Shown piece by piece: positions 34,589 through 43,012 of a DNA stretch of 64,000 nt; the first letter of the stretch is position 1; each line of letters opens with the position of its first letter. The notes under the pieces were generated by a model. That model saw only the letters and a list, made by a program, of their open reading frames with translations. It searched no databases and was not told the origin of the DNA. The position numbers and the translations under genes are program-made. The DNA comes from Streptomyces chattanoogensis (GTDB lineage: Bacteria; Actinomycetota; Actinomycetes; Streptomycetales; Streptomycetaceae). Location: assembly GCF_001294335.1 (NCBI RefSeq), contig NZ_LGKG01000146.1, positions 1 to 64,000 on the forward strand, read 5' to 3'.

Positions 34589-35299
34589 ATGGCGGGCATC
34601 GTGGGCACGGTCGAGCGCATATGGCGGTATCCGATCAAGTCGACGGGCGGCGAACAGCTGCAGCGAGCGGATGTTGACGCCCGCGGTCTCGTGGGCGACC
34701 GCCTGTTCGCGGTGCGGGACGGGGAGGGCAAGTTCGGCTCGGGGAAGAACACCCGACGATTTCGCCGGATGCCGGGACTGCTGCAGTTGCGCTCTCGCTA
34801 TCCGGACGGGACAGAACAACCGGAGTTGCTGGATGCGCACGGCGCGCCCGTCGCGGAACCAACTGCCTTCCTTCGTGGGTACCTTGGCCGGGGCGACGTC
34901 GAACTGGCCCGGGAGGGCGGGATATCCCACTTCGACCAACTCCCCCTCAGCATCCTCACCACCGCCACTCTTGACTGGGTGCGCGCGGCCGTCCCCGGTG
35001 TTCCGGTCGATGAACGGCGCTTCCGGCCGAATCTCCTGGTGCGGACCCCGCCCGGCACCCGCCCCTTCGTCGAGGACGAGTGGTTCGGGTCCAAGGCATG
35101 GATCGGGGACGCCTTGTGCGTGGAGTTCGTCCGGTCCAGCGAGCGGTGCGTGATGACCAATGAGGCCCAGCAGGATCTGCCTCGTTCCCCGCTCGTACTG
35201 CGTGCCCTCGCGAAGGGACATGACACCCGGCTGGACGCCCTGGCCACAGTGGTGTCGCCCGGCCCGGTGAGCCTGGGCCAGGCTGTCGCCCTCGTCTGA
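34589..35299 (+). CDS. MOSC-domain molybdenum-cofactor-type sulfur carrier protein
   Basis: The 236-residue protein has the MOSC N-terminal beta-barrel (VERIWRYPIKSTGGEQL, GLVGDRLFAVRD) and the core MOSC domain with FRPNLLVRTP, WIGDALCVEFVRSSERCVMTN. The conserved Cys, which in MOSC proteins carries a persulfide or binds sulfur-modified cofactor, is present in RCVMTN. Relatives reduce N-hydroxylated compounds or mature molybdenum enzymes. It stands as a single gene. Confidence 0.92.
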   Translation: MAGIVGTVERIWRYPIKSTGGEQLQRADVDARGLVGDRLFAVRDGEGKFGSGKNTRRFRRMPGLLQLRSRYPDGTEQPELLDAHGAPVAEPTAFLRGYLGRGDVELAREGGISHFDQLPLSILTTATLDWVRAAVPGVPVDERRFRPNLLVRTPPGTRPFVEDEWFGSKAWIGDALCVEFVRSSERCVMTNEAQQDLPRSPLVLRALAKGHDTRLDALATVVSPGPVSLGQAVALV

Positions 35300-35917
35300 C
35301 ACATCCCCCTTCCCCATGAGGGGATTTTCCGCGTACACACGACAAAACCGATGTGAGACATTCATCAATGCCTCACCATGGATATCCGCCCATAGAGCGG
35401 AAAGTGAGGCATGAGCGCCCCGCGCTTCGCCTCGGCCGTCGTCGGCCACCGCCAGTCATCGTCATGTTTCAGCCACCTCCCCCATTTCGGGAGTTCCCTG
35501 AACTGGGCCGCCTTCGACCGGCTTCCTATCACCACCCGGAATTCCGCAGGGCACCTTCGCCGATTCACCGAGATTCGCCCGTCCGGAATGACCGACGACC
35601 GCACGCGACGACGAGGCGGGCGTCGATATGCCACCCGGACCTGGCCAGATACCCGCACCCCCGCCAGGGGTGTCAGTAGTTAAAGTCCTGTTTGCTCTTG
35701 ACAGATCCCTGCAAGATTCCCAGTGTTGACCCTCGGCATTCGATTAGCGTCTGCGGCGACCGAGGTACGCGACGACGACCGGCGTACACGAAATCCCTGA
35801 AGTTCAATTCATATATACAGAATTCAACCAAAGGCCTGAAGGGGCCATCCGCATATTCAGCGGTCGCGTGCCGTAGGGCAGGGCCGTGCGCACGGGTACG
35901 GACGGGGGAGGAAAGCC
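35300..35917. other. 618-base gene-free region with hairpin and AT-rich operator-like patch
   Basis: No convincing gene is seen. ATGCCTCAC (35368-35376) pairs with GTGAGGCAT (35404-35412) around an inner TCCGC/GCGGA stem, forming an interrupted hairpin soon after the MOSC gene. Further on, GTTCAATTC (35802-35810) and GAATTCAAC (35820-35828) form an inverted repeat with one mismatch around ATATATACA, about 90 bases before the next gene. That low-GC patch probably marks the promoter/operator of the long operon. Confidence 0.6.
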
Positions 35918-37174
35918 ATGAGCGCGAGCGAGTTCGGCGTGTCCGAGAAGGCGGACGAGTCGGCGGAGGACTCGCCGGAGCCCGGGTTACCCCGGTTAGT
36001 TGACTTCGACGAGGTGGACCCCGGGGTGCTCCGCTCCGGTGCCGGGCTGAAGAAGTGGCGGCAGACGGCCGCCGGTGTCCTGCCGGCCGGGCTGGCCGAG
36101 ATGGACTTCCCTGTGGCGGAGCCGGTGCGTGAAGGGTTGCGACGGCTTCTCGGCGAGGGCCTGCTCGGCTATCCGTACTGGCCGGACGGCAGCCCGTTGC
36201 GGGAGGTCTTCGCCGAGCGTATGGCGAAGCGTTATGACTGGCGCCCGCAGCCCGGACCGGTCAGGGAGTTCGCGACCGTGACGCAGGGCGTCCACCTCGC
36301 GCTTCACCTGGGCACCGAGCCCGGTGACGCGGTGGCCGTGCACACTCCCGTCTACGGGCCGTTCCGCGACGGCCTCGCCCGGATGGGCCGGCGGCTCGTC
36401 CCGATTCCCTTACATGACACCCCCCAAGGCTGGGTCTGGGACCCGGGCCTGCTCGCCAAGGCCGTGGCGGACAGCGGCTGCCGTGCCCTCGTGCTGGTCA
36501 ACCCGCACAACCCCACGGGCCGGGTGTTCCACCGGGCTGAGCTGCTGCAACTGGCCGAACTCGCCGAGCGCCACGATCTGCTCGTCATCTCCGACGAGAT
36601 CCACGCCGATCTGGCCCACGCCCCGCACCACCACATCCCGTTCGCCTCCCTGGGCCCCGAGATCGAGCAGCGCACCGTCACCCTCACCTCGGCGACCAAG
36701 GCGTTCAACCTCGCCGGGATCCGCTGCGCGGTGGGTCACCTGGGCCCGGCCCGGCTGCGCGCGGCGGTGGACGAACAGCCCGTCGAGTTGTACGGCGCCG
36801 TCAACGCCCTGGGCATCCATGCCTCGTTGCTCGCCTGGACGGAGGGAGATGCCTGGCTGGCAGCCGTGCGGCGGCATCTGGCCGGCGTCCGCGACCGGCT
36901 CACCGCCACGCTGGCCGACCGGCTGCCCGGGATCGCCCACCACCCGCCCGAGGGCTCCTACCTCGCCTGGCTCGACTGCCGTGCGCTGGGGTGGGGCGAG
37001 GACCCGGCGGCCCGTTTCCGGGAGCGCGGTGCCGTCGAGCTCGGCTCCGGGCCCGGTTTCGGCCCCGGTGGCCACGGCTTCGTACGCCTCAACTTCGCCA
37101 CGTCCGCCGCCGTGCTCGACGAGCTGCTCGATCGCCTGGTGCACTGTGTGGCAGCCGAGGAGCCCGCATGCTGA
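35918..37174 (+). CDS. PLP-dependent aminotransferase / C-S lyase (MalY-PatB type) with three TTA codons
   Basis: The 418-residue fold-type-I enzyme has GLAEMDFPVAEPVREGLRRLL, YPYWPDG, VTQGVHLALHL, VYGPF, LVNPHNPTGRVF, SDEIHADL and the PLP lysine in TSATKAFNLAGIRCA. This is the MalY/PatB branch, which cleaves cystathionine-like C-S bonds or transaminates. A strong GGGGAGGAAA precedes ATG 35918. Leu25, Leu28 and Leu165 are coded by TTA (35987, 35996, 36410), the codon read only by the bldA tRNA in Streptomyces, so translation should be growth-phase dependent. It is the first gene of the operon to 45.4 kb and overlaps the next by 7 bases. Confidence 0.93.
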   Translation: MSASEFGVSEKADESAEDSPEPGLPRLVDFDEVDPGVLRSGAGLKKWRQTAAGVLPAGLAEMDFPVAEPVREGLRRLLGEGLLGYPYWPDGSPLREVFAERMAKRYDWRPQPGPVREFATVTQGVHLALHLGTEPGDAVAVHTPVYGPFRDGLARMGRRLVPIPLHDTPQGWVWDPGLLAKAVADSGCRALVLVNPHNPTGRVFHRAELLQLAELAERHDLLVISDEIHADLAHAPHHHIPFASLGPEIEQRTVTLTSATKAFNLAGIRCAVGHLGPARLRAAVDEQPVELYGAVNALGIHASLLAWTEGDAWLAAVRRHLAGVRDRLTATLADRLPGIAHHPPEGSYLAWLDCRALGWGEDPAARFRERGAVELGSGPGFGPGGHGFVRLNFATSAAVLDELLDRLVHCVAAEEPAC

Positions 37175-38373
37175 TCACGGTGGGGCAGTTGCTGCACGGC
37201 CCGGTGGGGGAACGCACCACGGACGCGGCCGTGCTGGTCAGGGACGGGAAGATCGCCGCAGCCGGTCCCCGTGAAGCGGTCGCGGCGCAGGCCCCGCCCT
37301 CCGTGGCGCGCCGGGACTTCCCCGGTGCGACGCTGCTGCCAGGCATGATCGACGGCCATGTGCACCTGAGCTTCGACGCCGGCCCCGAACCGTTCACGGC
37401 ACTGCTGAACAGCGACGGCCCGACGCTGCTGGACGCCATGGCCCAGCGTGCCGGGCAGCTGCTGGACTGCGGTGTGACCACGGTCCGGGACCTCGGGGAC
37501 CGTGGGGGCGCGGTGCTGCGGCTGCGCGAGGCCATCACGGCGGGCCGGGTACGCGGCCCGCGCATTCTCGCCGCGGGGGCCCCGCTGACCCCACCGGGCG
37601 GCCACTGCTGGTTCCTCGGGGGCGAGGTGGCGGACGAGGCCCAACTGCGGGCGACGGTACGGCGCAACGCCGAGGCCGGCGCCGATGTGATCAAGGTGAT
37701 GGCCAGCGGCGGGCACATCACCGAAGGCGGCGCGGCGATGTGGGAGTCGCAGTTCTCCACCGGACAGCTCGCCGCGGCCGTCGACGAGGCGCGCCGCTAC
37801 GGACTCCCGGTCGCCGCCCATGCGCACGGTGCGGCGTCCATCGCCTCGGCCGTCGCCGCCGGTGTGCATACCGTCGAACACTGCCTGTGGCTGGACGGCC
37901 CCGAGGGTGTCGACCGCCGCACCGGTGTCGCCAAGTCGATGGCCGAACAGGGGATCGCGGTCTGCGGCTCCCTGTGCGGGTATGACTGGCGGACCAAACT
38001 GGAACGGGACGGGGAGGCCGCCACCCGTGCCTTCTACGACCGGCTCAGCTGGCTCGACGGCCTCGGCGTGCCCCTGATCACCGGCACCGACGCGGGCATC
38101 CCGCAGGCCGCGTTCGACGACTACCTCAGCATGCTGGAGCTCTACGTCTGGCTCGGCTTCCCCGCCGAGCGCGTCATCGAGCTGGCCACCGTCGGTTCCG
38201 CGCGGGCCCTGGGCCTGTCCGGCGTCACCGGGCGCATCGCCCCGGGGCTCGACGCCGACCTTGTGGTCGTCGACGGTGATCCGCGCGCCGATCCCTCGGC
38301 CCTGCGCGCCGTACGCCTCGTCGTGACCAGAGGCGAGCCGTATGCCGTGCGGGGCCCCGGGGGCCGGGCCTGA
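37168..38373 (+). CDS. Metal-dependent amidohydrolase (prolidase/imidazolonepropionase-like)
   Basis: The 401-residue enzyme has the amidohydrolase metal site GMIDGHVHLS, the carboxylated-Lys stretch VIKVMASGGH, further His in VAAHAHG and TVEHCLW, and the Asp in ITGTDAGIP. It resembles the bacterial Xaa-Pro-dipeptidase-like (Sgx9260-type) group that hydrolyses N-acyl or dipeptide amide bonds. ATG 37168 overlaps the previous stop. It could release an amino acid that the PLP enzyme then processes. Confidence 0.92.
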   Translation: MLITVGQLLHGPVGERTTDAAVLVRDGKIAAAGPREAVAAQAPPSVARRDFPGATLLPGMIDGHVHLSFDAGPEPFTALLNSDGPTLLDAMAQRAGQLLDCGVTTVRDLGDRGGAVLRLREAITAGRVRGPRILAAGAPLTPPGGHCWFLGGEVADEAQLRATVRRNAEAGADVIKVMASGGHITEGGAAMWESQFSTGQLAAAVDEARRYGLPVAAHAHGAASIASAVAAGVHTVEHCLWLDGPEGVDRRTGVAKSMAEQGIAVCGSLCGYDWRTKLERDGEAATRAFYDRLSWLDGLGVPLITGTDAGIPQAAFDDYLSMLELYVWLGFPAERVIELATVGSARALGLSGVTGRIAPGLDADLVVVDGDPRADPSALRAVRLVVTRGEPYAVRGPGGRA

Positions 38374-38423
38374 CGCGGCGTTGCGCCGGGACCGGAGACC
38401 ATCCACCAACCAACGGGGGACGT

Positions 38424-39665
38424 GTGAAGAACAAGAGAGACCTCGGCCTGCTCACCGTGACCCATGGGGTCAACGACATGTACCAGGGTGCGATCCCCGC
38501 GTTGCTGCCGTTCCTTCAGGCCGGACGCGGTTACAGCTACACCCTGATCACCGGGATCACACTGGCCGCGACCGGGCTGTCCAGCCTGATACAACCATTG
38601 GTCGGACTGCTGGCCGACCGTCGGCCGTTGAGCTGGCTGATACCGGCCGGCATGGTCACCGCGGGAGTCGGCGTGGGACTGTCCGGCCTGGGCGACGCGT
38701 ATGTGTGGACCTGGTTTGCCGTCGCGCTCGCCGGCATCGGGCTGGCCGCGTACCACCCGGCGGGCGCGATGGCGGCGCGCACCCTCGGCGGCGGCGACGC
38801 ACGGTCGATGAGCGTCTTCGCCGTCGGCGGCAACATCGGCGTCGCGCTCGCCCCGCTCTATGTGTCCGTGGTGATCAACGGTGCCGGTGTGTCCGGCACC
38901 TGGCTGCTCGCCCTGCCCGCCGTCGTGATGGGCGCGGTCTGCCTGGTGACCCGGCGTTCCTGGCGGGTCACCACCACAACTCACCCTGGAACAGCGGGCG
39001 TTGAGCGCCATGCCGGGCAGGCCGGCCACTCGGATGACTGGCGGGCCTTCGGCACGCTCTCCGTCATCTCGGTGTTCTGGTCGATTCCGTACGTCGTCAT
39101 GGGGTCGCTGGCCGCGCTGTATGTCATCAGCCGGTTCGGCGTCTCGGCGGCCACGGGGTCGGCGACCCTGACCGCGTTCACCGCGGGCGGCGTCGTCGGC
39201 ACGCTGGCGGGCGGGTGGAGCGCCGAGCGCTGGGGCCGCCTGGCCGCCCTGCGCTACGGCTACCTCGTGTCCGCCCTGGCCGTCGCCGGAGTCGTCCTCA
39301 TGCCGGAGATCGCCGGGGTGCTCGTCTGCGCGTTCCTCTACGGCACGGTCCTGTTCGTGCCGTTCGCCGCGCAGGTCACCCTGGCGCAGGACTACCTGCC
39401 CACCCGCATCGGCACGGCGAGCGGACTGACGCTGGGCGTCACCCTCTCGGCGGGCGGCCTCCTGTCGCCTCTCTTCGGCATGCTGGCCGATGCCTGGGGG
39501 GTACGCGCCGTGCTCGCCACCCTGATCGGCATCCTGCTCGTACCGGCCGCGCTCGCCTGGCGCCTGCCCGAGCCCCGCGCCGCCGAAGGACAGCCGACAG
39601 GCGGACACAGCAATCGACCTGACGTGATGTCACCCCAATCCGACCAAGCGCAGGAGAGCCGATGA
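38424..39665 (+). CDS. MFS transporter, fosmidomycin-resistance (Fsr)-like
   Basis: This 413-residue protein starts at GTG. It has 12 helices and the Fsr-type start THGVNDMYQGAIPALLPFL, then QPLVGLLADRRPL, AYHPAGAMAARTL and VFAVGGNIGVALAPL. Transporters of this group export fosmidomycin or small carboxylates. It lies 50 bases after the amidohydrolase and shares ATGA with the next gene. In this operon it may import the substrate or expel a toxic intermediate. Confidence 0.92.
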   Translation: MKNKRDLGLLTVTHGVNDMYQGAIPALLPFLQAGRGYSYTLITGITLAATGLSSLIQPLVGLLADRRPLSWLIPAGMVTAGVGVGLSGLGDAYVWTWFAVALAGIGLAAYHPAGAMAARTLGGGDARSMSVFAVGGNIGVALAPLYVSVVINGAGVSGTWLLALPAVVMGAVCLVTRRSWRVTTTTHPGTAGVERHAGQAGHSDDWRAFGTLSVISVFWSIPYVVMGSLAALYVISRFGVSAATGSATLTAFTAGGVVGTLAGGWSAERWGRLAALRYGYLVSALAVAGVVLMPEIAGVLVCAFLYGTVLFVPFAAQVTLAQDYLPTRIGTASGLTLGVTLSAGGLLSPLFGMLADAWGVRAVLATLIGILLVPAALAWRLPEPRAAEGQPTGGHSNRPDVMSPQSDQAQESR

Positions 39666-40120
39666 CGACGACGGTGCACGGTCTCGCCGGGCTTGCCGAG
39701 CTCGCGGGAACGGACCTCGGCCGCACGCGGTGGGTGCCGGTCCACCAGGAGCATGTGGCGGCCTTCGCCCACGCCACCCACGCAGACACCCACGCCCACC
39801 ATGCCGACGAGGAGGGCGCCGAGTCCCCGCTGGGCGGGCCCGTCGCGGACGGGTTCCACACCCTGGGGCTGGTGGGCACGCTCGTCGACCGGCTGCTGGA
39901 GTTCCAGGAGATCCGGATGAATGTGATCTACGGCGTGAACCGGGTCCGGCTGCCGAGCCCGGTGCCGCGCGGCGCGCGGGTGCGGCTGCACGCGGGTGTC
40001 GGCACGGTGACCGAAGTCCGCGTCGGAGCCATGGAAATGCTGGTGAACGCCACCGTCGAGGTCGAGGGCGAGCCCAAACCGGCGTGTGTCGCGGAGGTCG
40101 TGTACCGGATCTACGGCTGA
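39662..40120 (+). CDS. MaoC-like hot-dog dehydratase/hydratase
   Basis: The 152-residue protein shows the hot-dog start VHQEHVAAFAHATHAD with following His/Asp and SPLGGPVADGFHTLGLV, corresponding to the hydratase-2 motif region of MaoC proteins. It continues with GVNRVRLPSPVPRGARVRL. These enzymes add water across trans-2-enoyl thioesters. Coupled to the transporter gene, it would act after the acyl-CoA dehydrogenases of the same operon. Confidence 0.88.
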   Translation: MTTTVHGLAGLAELAGTDLGRTRWVPVHQEHVAAFAHATHADTHAHHADEEGAESPLGGPVADGFHTLGLVGTLVDRLLEFQEIRMNVIYGVNRVRLPSPVPRGARVRLHAGVGTVTEVRVGAMEMLVNATVEVEGEPKPACVAEVVYRIYG

Positions 40121-40154
40121 CGCACCGCCCGCCCTTCCGCCCACCTGCCCGGCC

Positions 40155-40223
40155 TCCCCCCGCCCCTCCCCCCACTCCCTCCCTCCTTCCATCCCTCTCT
40201 CCGTTCCTCCCTCCCGTCTCCGG
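40155..40223 (+). repeat. Nearly pure pyrimidine tract in the leader of the hexapeptide gene
   Basis: About 70 bases are almost only C and T on the plus strand (CCCCTCCCCCCACTCCCTCC and similar runs), just before the AAAGGAG site of the gene at 40244. Such homopurine/homopyrimidine runs can form triplex DNA or an unstructured ribosome-loading RNA. Confidence 0.8.
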
Positions 40224-40243
40224 ACAGAAAGGAGCGTTCAGGC

Positions 40244-40765
40244 ATGCCCATTTATGCCTTGGGCGACGTCGAGCCCCAGATCCACCCCGATGCCTATGTC
40301 CACCCCGACGCGACGGTGATCGGCGATGTGCGCGTGGCCGCGCACGCGTCCGTATGGCCGCAAGTGGTACTGCGGGGTGACGACGGTCGCGTCGAAGTGG
40401 GTGCGCGGACCAACATCCAGGACGGCAGCGTCATCCACGCCGCCCCGGAGACGCCCGCCGTCATCGGCGCGGGCACGGTCATCGGGCACTGTGTGCACAT
40501 CGAGGGCGCGTGGGTCGGTGACGGCTGTCTCGTCGCCTCGGGCTCGGTCGTCCTCAACTCCTCCGTGATCGAATCGGGCGCGATGGTCGCGGCGGGTGCG
40601 GTCATCACCTTCGACGGACATGTGCCGACGGGCTGCATCGCCCTCGGGGTGCCGGCGAAGAACCGCGAGAACACGATGTTCCCCATGGAAGCCGTCGCCG
40701 ACATCGTCGAGGACTACGTCAAGTCGGCGCAGCGGTTCCGTACTTCCTTGCGCAGGGTGGTGTAG
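40244..40765 (+). CDS. Hexapeptide-repeat protein, gamma-carbonic-anhydrase / CaiE-PaaY-like
   Basis: The 173-residue protein has left-handed beta-helix repeats (IHPDAYVHPDATVIGDVRVAAHASVW), the stretch VVLRGDDGRVEVGARTNIQDGSVIHA, then GTVIGHCVHIEGAWVGDGCLVASGSVVLNSSVIESG. The His residues expected for a zinc site between subunits (SVIHA, IGHCVHIEG) are present. Relatives are gamma carbonic anhydrases, CaiE of the carnitine operon, and PaaY, a CoA-thioesterase of phenylacetate breakdown. Beside a CaiC-like ligase and dehydrogenases, a CaiE/PaaY-like housekeeping role for CoA esters is likely. Confidence 0.92.
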   Translation: MPIYALGDVEPQIHPDAYVHPDATVIGDVRVAAHASVWPQVVLRGDDGRVEVGARTNIQDGSVIHAAPETPAVIGAGTVIGHCVHIEGAWVGDGCLVASGSVVLNSSVIESGAMVAAGAVITFDGHVPTGCIALGVPAKNRENTMFPMEAVADIVEDYVKSAQRFRTSLRRVV

Positions 40766-40769
40766 CCGC

Positions 40770-40877
40770 ATGAATCCGACCAGTCGCATGACGGCGGCAG
40801 ACAGGCCGACGACGACACTCCGTACCGGGCTCCACACCGGACTTCGCACCTCGGCGCCCGAGGGAGAACGATGTTGA
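40770..40877 (+). CDS. Possible 35-codon ORF upstream of the regulator
   Basis: An ATG at 40770, preceded by AGGGTGG, opens a 35-residue frame (MNPTSRM to EGERC) whose stop overlaps the ATG of the regulator gene (ATGTTGA). Thr/Arg-rich composition and lack of family likeness make it doubtful. The exact overlap suggests a coupling leader. Confidence 0.3.
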   Translation: MNPTSRMTAADRPTTTLRTGLHTGLRTSAPEGERC

Positions 40878-41401
40878 ACAATGCGGGCTGTCAGCCCTGC
40901 GTGAAGATCATCCGCTGGCCACGGGAAGCACACAAACGGGAGTGGTGCCGGGAATCCGGGCACCTGAGGCTGCTGATCATCGACGACGGCACCGACGCAC
41001 CCGTATGCGACGACGTCCGTGAGGACTGGATACGGCTGCCCACCAGGAACGAGGACGTCCAGGCCCGGATCGCCGCGCTCCAGGCCCGCAACCTCGGTGA
41101 CTGCGCTCCACAGGTCGACCCCAACGGCACCATCCGTCATGGCTCCCGCACCGTGACCGTCTCACCGACCGAGGCCGAACTGGTCCGGCTGCTGACCGTC
41201 AACTTCGGCGAGGTGGTGCCGCGCGAATCCCTCAGGAAGCGGCTGTGCCAAGGCAACCCCCACGCCAGCCGCAACGCCCTCGATCTCCACATCATGAGAA
41301 TCCGCCGCCGGATCACCCCCTTGCGGCTCGAGATCCGCACTGCCTGGGGCCGCGGCTACACCCTCACCACCTGCGGGCACGACGGAGGCACGGATGCATG
41401 A
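40871..41401 (+). CDS. OmpR/PhoB-type winged-helix regulator with degenerate receiver-like N-terminus
   Basis: The 176-residue protein starts with a short domain (RLLIIDDGTDAP, VREDWIRLPTRNEDVQARIAALQAR) that looks like a receiver remnant lacking the phospho-Asp context. A C-terminal trans_reg_C domain follows: VTVSPTEAELVRLLTVNFGEVVPRESLRKRL, SRNALDLHIMRIRRRITPLRLEIRTAWGRGYTL. This type occurs in actinobacterial operons as phosphorylation-independent regulators. GGGAG precedes the ATG. Its stop overlaps the acyl-CoA ligase start by 8 bases, so it probably controls this operon. Confidence 0.9.
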   Translation: MLNNAGCQPCVKIIRWPREAHKREWCRESGHLRLLIIDDGTDAPVCDDVREDWIRLPTRNEDVQARIAALQARNLGDCAPQVDPNGTIRHGSRTVTVSPTEAELVRLLTVNFGEVVPRESLRKRLCQGNPHASRNALDLHIMRIRRRITPLRLEIRTAWGRGYTLTTCGHDGGTDA

Positions 41402-42947
41402 CATCGCACTGGATTCGATGACCACCATCGGGGACGTTCTCGGCACGCGGGCGGAGAGCCACCGCGACGAGACCTTCCTGAAGTTCCGCCAGGGCGACCT
41501 CAGCTTCGGACATGTGCACCACATGACCAACCGAGTGGCCCAGGGACTCGCGGCGCTCGGCGTCAGCCGCGGCGACCATGTCGCGGTGATGCTGCCCAAC
41601 TGCCCCGAACTCCTTTACACCGTCTTTGCGTTGAGCCGACTCGGCGCCGTGGCCGTCCCCGTCAACACGGCCCTGTGCGGCAACCTCCTGCGCCGCGCCC
41701 TGGCCAACTCCCACTCCCGCTACCTCGTCATCGACGCCCCGTACGCCGAGGAACTGCCCGCCCTCACGCCCTGCCTGCCCGGCCTGGCACACGTCGTCGT
41801 ACGGACCCACGACGCCGCTCGGGCACCGTTCGGCGCGCTGGGCAAGCCGGCGGTCGCCCTGTCCAGTCTGCTGTCCTACGGTGCCGACACCCCCCGCGCC
41901 GATGTGGCGTTCTGCGACCTCCAGGCGATCATGTACACCTCCGGGACCACGGGCCCGTCCAAGGGCGCCATGGTCTCCCATTCGCTCGCCCTGACCTGCG
42001 CCCTGGACTCGCTGGACTTTCTCGACCGGTGGGGCAAGACGGCCTACTGCCCGCTTCCCCTCTTCCATGCCGCGGGTCTGTGGGACGGGGCCCTGTCCGC
42101 ACTGCTCTCCGGCAGCCCCCTCGCCATCGCCGACCGGTTCCATGTCTCGCGGTTCTGGGACGACGTACGGCACTTCGGCGCCCAGGTCGCGCTGAGCGTC
42201 TTCTCGATGATCCCCATGCTGCTCAACCAGAAGCCGACCGAGCGCGACAAGGACCACCCCCTGGAAGTCTTCTACATGGGCAAATCGGCCCTCGACAAAC
42301 CGCTCTACGACAGGTTCGGAGTCCGTTCCGCGGAGTGCTACACCAGCACCGAGGCAGGCATCGCGACCGGCAGCCCGTACGGCGAATGGCGGCTCGGCTC
42401 CTGCGGGCAGGTGCACCACGAGCGCTTCGAGGCCGGCGTCGTGGACGCACTCGACCGGCAGGTCGGCCCGGGAGAGCCGGGCGAGCTGGTCCTGCGCCCC
42501 AAGCAGCCGTCCATCATCACCAGCGGGTACTACGGCGCTCCGGACGCCACCGCCCACTGCTTCCGCAATATGTGGTTCCACACCGGTGACCGGGTGTGGC
42601 GCGACGGCGACGGCTATTTCTACTTCCTGGACCGCATGAAGGACGCCATACGCCGGCGGGGCGAGAACATCTCCGCCTTCGACCTGGAGTGCGAGGTCAA
42701 TCTGCATCCGGCCGTGCTTGAGTGCGCCGCCGTCGGGGTGCCGTCAGAGCTGGAGGAAGAGGACGTGAAGCTGTTCGTCGTCGGACGCCCCGGCTCCGGC
42801 CTGGATGCCGCCGAAATCGTGGAGTTCTGCCGGAAGCAGCTCCCCCGGCACATGGTGCCCCGCTATGTGGAGTTCCTCGACGAACTGCCGCGTACGGCGA
42901 CCGACAAGGTCGCCAAGCACCTGCTCCGGCAGGGCGTCGCGCAGTGA
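41394..42947 (+). CDS. CaiC-like acyl-CoA ligase (AMP-forming)
   Basis: The 517-residue enzyme has the AMP-binding P-loop YTSGTTGPSKGAM, the ligase motifs YCPLPLFHAAG, VRSAECYTSTEAG and the hinge FLDRMKDAIRRRGENISAFDLECEV. The end PRTATDKVAKHLLR has the catalytic Lys. It most resembles crotonobetaine/carnitine-type CoA ligases (CaiC) and relatives that activate short or amino-acid-derived acids. It should load the product of the upstream enzymes on CoA for the two dehydrogenases that follow. It shares GTGA with the next gene. Confidence 0.93.
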   Translation: MHDIALDSMTTIGDVLGTRAESHRDETFLKFRQGDLSFGHVHHMTNRVAQGLAALGVSRGDHVAVMLPNCPELLYTVFALSRLGAVAVPVNTALCGNLLRRALANSHSRYLVIDAPYAEELPALTPCLPGLAHVVVRTHDAARAPFGALGKPAVALSSLLSYGADTPRADVAFCDLQAIMYTSGTTGPSKGAMVSHSLALTCALDSLDFLDRWGKTAYCPLPLFHAAGLWDGALSALLSGSPLAIADRFHVSRFWDDVRHFGAQVALSVFSMIPMLLNQKPTERDKDHPLEVFYMGKSALDKPLYDRFGVRSAECYTSTEAGIATGSPYGEWRLGSCGQVHHERFEAGVVDALDRQVGPGEPGELVLRPKQPSIITSGYYGAPDATAHCFRNMWFHTGDRVWRDGDGYFYFLDRMKDAIRRRGENISAFDLECEVNLHPAVLECAAVGVPSELEEEDVKLFVVGRPGSGLDAAEIVEFCRKQLPRHMVPRYVEFLDELPRTATDKVAKHLLRQGVAQ

Positions 42948-43012
42948 ACCGGGAAGAGAACGTGAACCGGGAAGAGGCGATGGACCGGGAAGAGGCGATG
43001 GACTGGGAAGAG
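42944..43012 (+). repeat. 18-bp tandem repeat carrying repeated Shine-Dalgarno-start units
   Basis: The unit RTG-RAC-CGG-GAA-GAG-RMS is repeated almost four times at 18-base spacing. Every copy contains GGGAAGAG followed 3-4 bases later by an in-frame GTG or ATG (42962, 42980, 42998). Loss or gain of copies keeps the frame. Confidence 0.85.

Noticed and set aside
35353..35683. Overlapping small ORFs of about 90-108 codons between MOSC and aminotransferase genes
   Set aside because: Compete on both strands, no ribosome sites, low-complexity translation; a hairpin and AT-rich patch explain the region better.
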